Assembly: GCA_041686915.1 (NCBI GenBank)
Contig: JAWLDB010000196.1
Location: forward strand, 1-5,068
DNA from: JAWLDB01 sp041686915
Lineage (GTDB): Bacteria > Bacillota > UBA994 > UBA5500
Direction of reading: 5' to 3'
Length of the DNA: 5,068 bases
The translations under genes and the position numbers were made by a program. Of this stretch, positions 1 to 5,068 are shown in pieces (the stretch's first letter is position 1; the number at the start of each line of letters is the position of its first letter). Under the pieces are notes generated by a model. It had not been told where the DNA came from. It saw only the letters and a list, made by a program, of their open reading frames with translations, and ran no database searches.

Positions 1-2225
1 CGATAGCACAGGGTACCCTTGCGTCTGACCAACGCATCTAGCGCGGCTGCATCGCCATCGTCCTTAAACAGAGACAACGCAAACGTGACTGACTCTGTCT
101 CAAACTCCCCAAACTCTGCCACCGGCAGCCGCCTTCCAGCAAACTGCATTAGCACCGCCTCTGGCTGCCAGTCGATTGCCCGCTCTGCTTCCCAGATGAA
201 CTGCCGGAGAGTACTATAGGGGTCAAGCACGTCATGCAGCCAGACGCCTTGCCACTCTGCCTTAATCATCAGCGCTAGGCTGTCGGCTGTAGCCCCGGTA
301 TCACCGATTGCCCTAACCTTGTACTCGAGTTGCACGCCGATAGCTGCGGCGTAATCATCATAGCTACCATCCGGGGCAACGTCTATGGCGATGCGCGTCC
401 ATAGTGTTTGGCCAGCAACGCGGCGATAGATCTCGTTGCTGAGCACTGCTGGCTCCCCAGCAGCACCTGCCGGGTTAGAAATACTCACTGAAATATGACC
501 GTGGTGCACCACAGCCGCTACAGTAGGTGTTACTGGCGGGGTATATATAACCGCGAAGGGGCGCACCGCTTTAGAGCTCGCAACATCCTTGGCATTCCAG
601 ACTATTAACTCCACCTGGTAGCTGCTGCCTTGGGTCATAGAATAACCCAAAACGCATTCTCGTGCTGCAGAGCTAAGCACCTTGCCACTATCCCATAGCA
701 CCGCGCCCAGGTCACTTGTTAAGACTACCTGGTAGGCACTTTGAGCTTTAGCTGCTGGGTCACTGTAAGACCAGGTAACAGTCATATCGGGCGACTCGAG
801 GGTTGCGCCATCTGTAGCCGGATGCGTGATCGAAGCAATAGGCATAGATGCGGTGTAGAAGGTTGCGTAGGCGCTGAATACTCCCTCAGCATCAGCTGCG
901 TCCCATGTTTTTACTCGCCACTGATACTGCTTGCCGTTAACCAAGGTATTGGCCGGCACTGTAAGGTTTGCGTTCGGACTGACTACCTTTCCGCTATCGT
1001 AGGCATCTACACTCGCGCCTACCTCACGGACCTGCAGCTGATATGCACCCTGGGTATCGTCGAAGTCTGGGTCACTAAAAGTCCAACCAAATAGGGCCGG
1101 TGTTGTCGCGTCAAAGTTTGGACGCTGAGAGAGGATTGGAGCATTAGGCGGCGTGTTGAGTGTGAAAGTATCAAACTGCACTGCTCCAGCTTGTTCATCA
1201 CTCCAAGCGTACATCAGTGTGCCGTTTACCTCGTAAGGAAGTACCGCTGCCACCTTACTATGGCCTGAAGTGTTAGTTGTAAGGTTCGTAATCTCGCCCC
1301 ACCCTGAGCTGCCGCCTGTTATCTTTCTAATCTGATCATAGGTACCGCTATCTCGCCCGTTCCAAAACACATGCACTCGACCATCGTCCTGGACTGCTAT
1401 TCTTGGGTTGAACTGGCTGTACGCATTTTCGACCGTCAGCTGCTCGCGGGCAGCCCAGTTCACACCACCGTTAATGGACTTGGAATAACTAATTACCTCT
1501 TTCTGGGCAGTATAGCTAGACCAGGCCAGATGCAAGTAGTCGCTTGCGTCGATTTGCATAATTAACTGAGACTGAATCCGGAGAGGGTCTGCGTGCACCG
1601 TCGCCCAGGCGGTCCAAGACCCTCCTACTGGCTTCCTGCTATGCTCGATAGAGCGAACATTATGAGTGCAAACTACATGCAGGGTGCCCGCTGTATCAAT
1701 GACAATGTCAGGGAAGTATCGTCCATAGGAGTCCGGATCTACTGAGTTGACGTTCACCCATGAACTCCACGCGCTACCATCAAACTTGCTATACTTTATC
1801 CTGTTATCCTGATTGTTGGTGTCTTTGCCGCTCCAAACGACGTGAATGTTGTTGCTCGCATCGATAGCAATGGCCGGCGACTGTTGAAGCTCGACTACAT
1901 TGGACTGCGGGAGATTAATCCACGCGCTCCATGCGCTACCATCAAACTTGCTGTACTTGATACGGGCATACGTGACGTTGGCGGAGTCGTTACCCTCCCA
2001 CACGACGTGTAGGTTGTCTGTCTGGTCTATAGCGATGTTAGGCCTAACCTGTGTGTATCCAGATATCTGGGGGAAACCCAGGTCACTCCACGTCAAGCCG
2101 TTGTCTATCGACCGGGCACAATAAATCTTGCCATTATAGGAGTAGACAATGTACAAATGGCCAGTGGTTGATCTGACTATCCTCTTCCCTGGAATTCCAG
2201 GAACAGCTGCCACTTGGTAACCCAT
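1..2225 (-). CDS. Large tail-tip/fibre-like protein: sialidase-like beta-propeller, fibronectin-III-like domains and tail C-terminal domain (partial)
   Basis: The frame is open from ATG 2225 to the window edge: 741 complete codons without a stop, the 3' end missing. Residues 14-356 hold about seven repeats of 35-55 residues (starting near 14, 60, 117, 172, 221, 274 and 323), most with a D-x-x-x-N/G-x-(L/I/V)-H-V-V-W strand. One Asp-box, SIDNGLTW (39-46), is perfect; SINGGVNW (250-257) and FDGSAWS (94-100, 148-154) are degenerate. This suggests a seven-bladed BNR/sialidase-type propeller. I see no FRIP motif or arginine triad, so catalysis is doubtful and carbohydrate binding is more likely. 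Residues 357-460 and 461-562 are fibronectin-III-like and related to each other (GWTFSDPD/TWSYSDPA, DSGKV, YQWRVKTWD/YQVELIVWN); 563-657 is probably a third (EIYRRVAG, LEYKVRAIGD). From 658 (GVWLHDVLDP…FAGRRLPVAEFGE…RRKGTLCY) it resembles a terminal domain of phage minor tail proteins. Lying directly after the tape measure gene, it is probably at the tail tip. Confidence 0.8.
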   Translation of the reverse strand, partial: MGYQVAAVPGIPGKRIVRSTTGHLYIVYSYNGKIYCARSIDNGLTWSDLGFPQISGYTQVRPNIAIDQTDNLHVVWEGNDSANVTYARIKYSKFDGSAWSAWINLPQSNVVELQQSPAIAIDASNNIHVVWSGKDTNNQDNRIKYSKFDGSAWSSWVNVNSVDPDSYGRYFPDIVIDTAGTLHVVCTHNVRSIEHSRKPVGGSWTAWATVHADPLRIQSQLIMQIDASDYLHLAWSSYTAQKEVISYSKSINGGVNWAAREQLTVENAYSQFNPRIAVQDDGRVHVFWNGRDSGTYDQIRKITGGSSGWGEITNLTTNTSGHSKVAAVLPYEVNGTLMYAWSDEQAGAVQFDTFTLNTPPNAPILSQRPNFDATTPALFGWTFSDPDFDDTQGAYQLQVREVGASVDAYDSGKVVSPNANLTVPANTLVNGKQYQWRVKTWDAADAEGVFSAYATFYTASMPIASITHPATDGATLESPDMTVTWSYSDPAAKAQSAYQVVLTSDLGAVLWDSGKVLSSAARECVLGYSMTQGSSYQVELIVWNAKDVASSKAVRPFAVIYTPPVTPTVAAVVHHGHISVSISNPAGAAGEPAVLSNEIYRRVAGQTLWTRIAIDVAPDGSYDDYAAAIGVQLEYKVRAIGDTGATADSLALMIKAEWQGVWLHDVLDPYSTLRQFIWEAERAIDWQPEAVLMQFAGRRLPVAEFGEFETESVTFALSLFKDDGDAAALDALVRRKGTLCY
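1771..1952 (-). repeat. In-frame repeat between adjacent propeller blades
   Basis: A 20-base identical sequence occurs at 1771-1790 and 1933-1952, exactly 162 bases (54 codons) apart. It encodes part of RIKYSKFDGSAWS in two neighbouring blades. The protein similarity is wider: residues 62-105 and 117-159 share about 27 of 43 aligned positions by eye. Other blades share only the core pattern, so this pair looks like the most recent blade duplication, or a pair kept alike by recombination. Confidence 0.7.
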
Positions 2226-4157
2226 CTACCTCGCCCCCCTTGCCCTGGCTGCTTGTGGCAGACGATCAAACATTTCTGTCACGTCCCGCATCTCCTTCAA
2301 GTCCTTTGCCGGGATCACCACTGCGCCAGCTGCTACATGGTAGTGGTTAACTGTTCCAGCCTCACTAGCTACTGCTGTAGGAGCGTCACTGCCAAGCCTA
2401 GCCTGCCTGAAACTAGAGAGATTGACTATTTGAGACGGCATTGCCACGTCTCTGACCGTGCCGTTTATTTCCTTGCCCATGGCTTTGCTTACGGCACCCA
2501 TCTGTTTGGAGAAACCCTCGCCGATACCGGCTGCCATGTTTGCACCAATCTGGTCAGCAAACACCTTAGATGGCGAGCTGATGCCAAGCATCCGTTTAAT
2601 TCCACTCACGATGCCGCCAAAAAATCCACTAACCTTGTCTCCAATCCACTGGCCCATGCTCTTGATACCATCCCATAGGCCCTCAATGATGTCCTTGCCT
2701 ATGTCCCTAAATCGTTGAATAACCTCTTTGCCCTTGTCTATCAGGCCAGTGAAAAAGCCCTTGATCTTATCCACCACGCCGCCGATGAAGTCCCCAATGG
2801 ACTTGAACACCTTTTCGGCTGCAGCCTTGATGGTGTCCCAGTTCTTGACGACTAGCACACCGATGGCGATGAGCGCAGCAATGGCGGCGATGGCTATTCC
2901 TATAGGACCGGTTATGGCAATCATTGCATTCTTAACTAGTGTTAGAGCAGGCCCCATTTTACCTGCTACTTTGATTACTGCCCCGATTCCGGTTGACATC
3001 TGTCCGATGACTATGAGCACCGGGCCAATAGCAGCCAGTACTCCGCCTAGTACCAAAACCATATTCTTGGCCACTGGGCTTAGCGCGTTAAAGCGGCTAA
3101 CCAGGTCGGCTAAGAGGCTTTTAATGGCCGTTATGACTGGTTCAAGAGTTGCGCCTAGCTCAGCTAGTGCCTGTTGCAGGTCGTGTTGAGCGTTAGCATT
3201 GTCGATGAGCTCCTTATTAGCTTCACGGTAAGCTTTGGCGACATCAGCCAATCCCATCTTTGCCAACATGTTGAGCACATACTGCTGCTCTTGACCGAAC
3301 TTGCTAGTCGTTGCAAGGCCCTTATTGAACGCCTCTACGTCCATGCCCATGCGATCCAAGAGCTCTGCAAATGGACCGATAGCTTTGCCGGTCGCCAGAG
3401 TCTCCTGCAGACCATCCGCCAGCCCCTCGATTTTCAGCGTGTCCGGAAACTTGATGACTGCACCAGACAGAGCGTCGACAGCCTGTTGAAGCCCATCCGC
3501 CTTGAAGCCTGCAGCCATTAGGTTTGACAATGCCTCAACATTGCTATCGGTCTCACTACTGATACCGTTCAAGTCTCTTAGCGATTTATTAGCCTGGTCA
3601 ATGGATACACCCGCTTGAGCTGCGTTGATCTCAAGCCGCGCCAAGTCCTGGCGGAGCTCTTTAGTACCCTCAACCGCAAGGGTGACACCCGCCATGATAG
3701 GGGCGGTCACTTTGGTGCTCATCGACTTGCCAATGTCGGTCATCTTTTTGCCCGCGGACGCGAACTGGTCACCCATTGTCTTAGCTCTGTTACTGACGTC
3801 AGCTAGCTTGCCTTCAAAACCCTTGAGCTCATTTTCGGCTGCGACTATCTCGCGTTGAAGGGCCCTGAACTGTTCCTCACCAATTTCTCCCCGCCTAAAC
3901 TGCTCATTAACCTGCTCTTGCGCGTTCCTCAAAGCAGCAAGACGCTCCTTGGATACCTGAATAGCTTCACCGAGCAGCTTCTGCTTTTGGGCCAACAGCT
4001 CAGTGTTGGTCGGATCTAGCTTCAGCAGCTTTTCGACCTGCTTGAGCTCTCGCTGCAGGCTCCTGCTTTGGTTGTCTATACCCTTAAGCGCTTTCGCTAA
4101 CGGTTCTGTATTGCCGCCTATATCTACGGTAATGCCCTTGATATTCCTGGTTGCCAC
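2226..4157 (-). CDS. Phage tail tape measure protein (643 aa)
   Basis: This protein sets tail length and is ejected ahead of the DNA. Residues 20-130 are a long charged coiled-coil region with the signature of Bacillota tape measure proteins (KQVEKLLKLDPTNTELLAQK, then EQFRRGEIGEEQFRALQREI). Residues 130-360 are helical and Ala/Gly-rich. Two hydrophobic stretches, about 364-388 and 406-437, could span membrane. Residues 438-525 form a Gly/Phe/Trp-punctuated amphipathic region (NWDTIKAAAEKVFKSIGDFI…). Then comes the GISSPSKVFADQIGANM motif (525-541), common near tape measure C-termini, and a tail with VNHYHV and an Arg-rich end. It starts at GTG 4157 after GAGGTGA; the stop TAG (2228-2226) abuts the next ATG. 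Using the known rule of about 0.15 nm per residue, the tail would be roughly 95 nm long. At 643 residues it is on the short side for the family, with no obvious lysozyme or peptidase insert. Confidence 0.95.
   Translation of the reverse strand: MATRNIKGITVDIGGNTEPLAKALKGIDNQSRSLQRELKQVEKLLKLDPTNTELLAQKQKLLGEAIQVSKERLAALRNAQEQVNEQFRRGEIGEEQFRALQREIVAAENELKGFEGKLADVSNRAKTMGDQFASAGKKMTDIGKSMSTKVTAPIMAGVTLAVEGTKELRQDLARLEINAAQAGVSIDQANKSLRDLNGISSETDSNVEALSNLMAAGFKADGLQQAVDALSGAVIKFPDTLKIEGLADGLQETLATGKAIGPFAELLDRMGMDVEAFNKGLATTSKFGQEQQYVLNMLAKMGLADVAKAYREANKELIDNANAQHDLQQALAELGATLEPVITAIKSLLADLVSRFNALSPVAKNMVLVLGGVLAAIGPVLIVIGQMSTGIGAVIKVAGKMGPALTLVKNAMIAITGPIGIAIAAIAALIAIGVLVVKNWDTIKAAAEKVFKSIGDFIGGVVDKIKGFFTGLIDKGKEVIQRFRDIGKDIIEGLWDGIKSMGQWIGDKVSGFFGGIVSGIKRMLGISSPSKVFADQIGANMAAGIGEGFSKQMGAVSKAMGKEINGTVRDVAMPSQIVNLSSFRQARLGSDAPTAVASEAGTVNHYHVAAGAVVIPAKDLKEMRDVTEMFDRLPQAARARGAR
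2229..2241 (-). promoter_or_regulatory. Ribosome-binding region of the propeller tail protein, inside the tape measure 3' end
   Basis: Minus-strand AAGGGGGG (2241-2234), 8 bases before the ATG, can pair with the anti-Shine-Dalgarno using one G·U pair. A second candidate, GAGG (2232-2229), is only 3 bases away. Both are within the last codons of the tape measure gene. As the tape measure TAG (2228-2226) directly precedes ATG (2225-2223), terminating ribosomes can probably restart here, making translational coupling likely. Confidence 0.5.
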
Positions 4158-4161
4158 AATC

Positions 4162-4168
4162 TCACCTC
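4162..4168 (-). promoter_or_regulatory. Ribosome-binding site of the tape measure gene
   Basis: GAGGTGA on the minus strand is a strong Shine-Dalgarno match 4 bases before GTG at 4157. It lies between the TGA of the frameshifted chaperone (4175-4173) and the tape measure start, and it decides the GTG start. No ATG lies nearby in frame. Confidence 0.8.
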
Positions 4169-4172
4169 ACCT

Positions 4173-4738
4173 TCAAGCCCGCTTTAGATGTTGTCTAAGA
4201 GCACTGCGGTCTGGCCTGGTCTGCTGAAGACGCCAACACCTATCCAGATACTCCTGGCCCTTTTCCGACTGCTTGTAGCCGTAGATAACTGCATCACGCA
4301 GGTAAACCCAAAAGTCTATCACGTTCAGCTCTTCCAATCGGTCAAAGTCAAAACCGGTGTAATCGGATACCAGTTTTTCTGCTAGCGTGTTGACCTGGTA
4401 GTACCCCTTCTCGTCCTCGTCGTCAGGGCAAGAAGGGATTATGAGTTTGGGGAGTTTCTAACCCTTGAGAGCCATTCAGAGTATGCTGTCATGATTGCTG
4501 TCAGCTGGTCAAAGTCAAGGTCCTCAATAAGCTCGCGAGTAACCGTGTACCCTGATGTGTTCTTATTGAGTATCAAAGACACCGCATCAATCACTGCATC
4601 GACGGCCTCATCCTCTCCTGCATTCAATAGAGCGGTAATCTTCTTCAGGACCTTCACTTTTGGTGGCTCTACGTCTAACTGGACAGTCCCAAGCCGGATC
4701 TGAAAATATCTCTTGTTGACAATGCTAATGTCAAACAC
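4173..4738 (-). CDS. Tail assembly chaperone, long product made by programmed -1 frameshift (188 aa)
   Basis: Reading 98 codons in the first frame to AAC at 4447-4445, then slipping back one base and resuming at CTC (4445-4443), gives a fusion that ends at TGA 4175-4173. It is 98 + 90 residues. The downstream part begins LIIPSCPDDEDEKGYYQVN, continues as a predicted helical segment (FDRLEELNVIDFWVYLRDAVIYGYKQSEKGQEYLDRCW) and ends in a basic tail (RSALRQHLKRA). That frame is open only from 4457. It contains no ATG at all, and no GTG or TTG until about 37 codons in, so it is very unlikely to be translated alone. In lambda the matching G-T product links chaperone to tube and tape measure subunits. 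The frame geometry is seen directly; the function is from the family. Confidence 0.85.
4405..4437 (-). promoter_or_regulatory. Probable frameshift-stimulating stem-loop
   Basis: On the minus strand CCCTTCT (4437-4431) is perfectly complementary to AGAAGGG (4411-4405), and a U·G pair could add an eighth step, enclosing about 17-19 bases. The stem begins 7 bases after the slippery heptamer, within the 5-9 base spacing typical of stimulatory structures. The loop contains CCTG, which could pair with CAGG shortly after the stem to make a pseudoknot; this is only 4 bp and speculative. The stem is inside coding sequence, so it is also constrained by the PSCPDDEDEKG peptide it encodes. Confidence 0.65.
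4439..4738 (-). CDS. Tail assembly chaperone, short (unshifted) product, 99 aa
   Basis: A small acidic protein is encoded between the major tail and tape measure genes, where long-tailed phages carry their tail assembly chaperone (gpG of lambda and analogues). It starts with GTG at 4738 and ends at TAA 4441-4439. By eye, the N-terminal 30 residues look like short beta strands (KRYFQIRLGTVQLDVEPP) and the rest helical (ALLNAGEDEAVDAVIDAVSLIL, then ELIEDLDFDQLTAIMTAYSEWL), which fits known chaperones. I do not recognise the exact family. The role, binding tape measure protein and recruiting tube subunits, follows from position and from the frameshift cassette at its 3' end. Most ribosomes should make this form; a minority should make the fusion. 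Confidence 0.8.
   Translation of the reverse strand: MFDISIVNKRYFQIRLGTVQLDVEPPKVKVLKKITALLNAGEDEAVDAVIDAVSLILNKNTSGYTVTRELIEDLDFDQLTAIMTAYSEWLSRVRNSPNS
4445..4451 (-). other. Slippery heptamer for -1 ribosomal frameshifting (C CCA AAC)
   Basis: The minus strand reads TCC CCA AAC TCA TAA in the chaperone frame. The seven bases C CCA AAC match the X XXY YYZ rule exactly, so both tRNAs can re-pair on CCC AAA after a one-base backward slip. The unshifted stop follows after a single further codon, the usual layout in phage tail chaperone genes. The downstream ORF is in precisely the -1 frame. Confidence 0.88.
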
Positions 4739-4749
4739 TGCTTACCACT

Positions 4750-4755
4750 CTCCTT
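4750..4755 (-). promoter_or_regulatory. Ribosome-binding site of the tail assembly chaperone gene
   Basis: AAGGAG on the minus strand lies 11 bases before the GTG start at 4738. The spacing is longer than the usual 5-9 bases, but an in-frame TAA sits directly two codons upstream of the GTG (TAA GCA GTG). This rules out an earlier start and fixes the GTG as the first possible initiation codon. No better ribosome site lies closer. Confidence 0.6.
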
Positions 4756-4760
4756 GGGGG

Positions 4761-4788
4761 AAAATGAAAGGGCGGTTGCTCACCGCCC
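4761..4788 (-). terminator. Rho-independent terminator or attenuator after the major tail protein gene
   Basis: On the minus strand, GGGCGGT pairs perfectly with ACCGCCC around a 5-base loop (GAGCA), giving a 7-bp GC-rich stem at 4788-4770. It is followed by TTTCATTTT (4769-4761). It starts 6 bases after the TAA of the major tail gene and lies before the chaperone ribosome site. The T-run is interrupted by CA, so termination is probably partial. That would suit an arrangement where the abundant tube protein is made in excess of the downstream chaperones and tape measure. A role as a 3' mRNA stabiliser is an alternative. Confidence 0.6.
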
Positions 4789-4794
4789 GCATGC

Positions 4795-5068
4795 TTAAAC
4801 TGCAGGGATATCCTCTTCATAGATGATAAGGGTTCCTTCGGTATCGAGAGGTTCAGCGGTGAAGGTTGCATCCACTACCGTTTCTTTATCCTTGGCAAAG
4901 GCGAGAGTAAACCCAGCCTGGTTCTTGCCAACGATAGTCACCCGGATGTTACCGTCAACAGGGTCCTCATGCAGGAAACGAAGCACGTACTTTTTACCAT
5001 CAGAGTTGCCAAGCCCGCCGATTTTCACTGTGCGCTTGCCAGCTGCCTCGGTTACCCGGGCGGTAGCG
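4795..5068 (-). CDS. Probable major tail (tube) protein, C-terminal 90 residues; 5' end outside the window
   Basis: The frame is open from the right window edge to a TAA at 4797-4795, so the gene starts upstream of the window. A GTG at 5028 is in frame, but reading continues unbroken above it (…GKRT before VKIGG), with no ribosome site worth noting, so it is not the start. The visible part is beta-rich and lysine/acid-rich. It includes a stretch resembling the end of Bacillota siphovirus major tail proteins (AGFTLAFAKDKETVVDATF, then EPLDTEGTLIIYEEDIPAV). Members of that family polymerise into the tail tube. Position supports this: it is followed immediately by a frameshifting chaperone pair and a tape measure gene, the usual order. 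The family call rests on sequence style and context; another virion structural protein is possible. Confidence 0.7.
   Translation of the reverse strand, partial: ATARVTEAAGKRTVKIGGLGNSDGKKYVLRFLHEDPVDGNIRVTIVGKNQAGFTLAFAKDKETVVDATFTAEPLDTEGTLIIYEEDIPAV

Noticed and set aside
741..2124. Open frames 741-1094 and 1371-1565 and 1900-2124 on the plus strand and 1019-1201 on the minus strand
   Set aside because: All are out of frame within the uninterrupted 741-codon propeller-protein frame, which has clear protein repeats; no ribosome sites or recognisable products.
1158..2225. Active exo-sialidase
   Set aside because: Asp-box-like repeats are present, but I see no FRIP motif or clear arginine triad with catalytic Tyr/Glu; Asp-boxes are structural and occur in non-enzymatic propellers.
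2214..3521. Several plus-strand open frames (2214-2678, 2458-2718, 2728-3189, 3174-3521, 3301-3489)
   Set aside because: They lie antisense within the tape measure gene, lack convincing ribosome sites, and their Pro/Ser/Met/Ile-rich low-complexity translations are what the reverse of an Ala/Gly/Lys-rich helical protein gives.
3615..4385. Plus-strand frames 3615-3806, 3625-3858, 4003-4227 and 4188-4385
   Set aside because: Shadows opposite the tape measure N-terminus and the frameshifted chaperone extension, with no protein features of their own.
4173..4457. Independent small gene for the chaperone extension
   Set aside because: The frame has no ATG and no GTG or TTG in its first 36 codons and no ribosome site; the slippery heptamer explains its translation as a fusion.
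4795..5028. A complete 77-aa gene starting with GTG at 5028
   Set aside because: The frame remains open through the window edge and the sequence above the GTG reads as normal protein; the gene is truncated by the window, not short.
1..5068. CRISPR array, tRNA, insertion sequence, attachment site or defence/toxin gene
   Set aside because: No regularly spaced short repeats, cloverleaf, transposase motifs or terminal inverted repeats were seen; practically all sequence is accounted for by the tail genes.

Overview
This window is part of the tail-morphogenesis module of a long-tailed (siphovirus-type) phage or prophage. All real genes lie on the minus strand, so transcription runs from position 5068 towards position 1. 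The order is the classic one: major tail protein (3' end only), tail assembly chaperone pair joined by a programmed -1 frameshift, tape measure protein, then a large tail-tip or fibre-like protein that runs off the window at position 1. The tape measure N-terminus and the style of the major tail protein resemble phages of Bacillota (Clostridia/Bacilli). Base composition is roughly half G+C by eye, which would fit a moderately GC-rich clostridial host, but the host is inference and cannot be fixed from this window. Nothing here shows whether the element is a free phage, an intact prophage or a remnant; every gene seen is open and undamaged.

Layout. 5068-4795: C-terminal 90 residues of a probable major tail tube protein, followed by a compact hairpin with a T-rich tail (4788-4761) that looks like a terminator or attenuator. 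4738-4439: short tail assembly chaperone (99 aa, GTG start). Just before its stop lies a canonical C CCA AAC slippery heptamer (4451-4445), with a 7-bp perfect stem-loop 7 nt further on (4437-4405). Shifting -1 there joins it to an otherwise start-less ORF ending at 4173, giving a 188-aa fusion of the lambda G/G-T kind. 4157-2226: 643-aa tape measure protein with its own strong ribosome-binding site and GTG start. 2225-1: a 741+ residue protein whose ATG directly abuts the tape measure stop codon. It reads as a roughly seven-bladed beta-propeller with Asp-box-like motifs, then two or three fibronectin-III-like domains, then the start of a tail-protein C-terminal domain cut by the window edge.

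How they work together: the chaperone and its frameshifted form coat and guide the tape measure, which sets tail length while the major tail protein polymerises around it. The propeller protein occupies the position where the distal tail (Dit) gene usually follows the tape measure gene, and is probably a tail-tip component that may contact the host surface. The two most interesting points are the complete frameshift cassette and the sialidase-like propeller fused to tail domains at the Dit position. There is no gene-free stretch over 300 bases; the longest gap is 56 bases (4739-4794). No RNA genes, insertion sequences, CRISPR arrays or attachment sites are visible.
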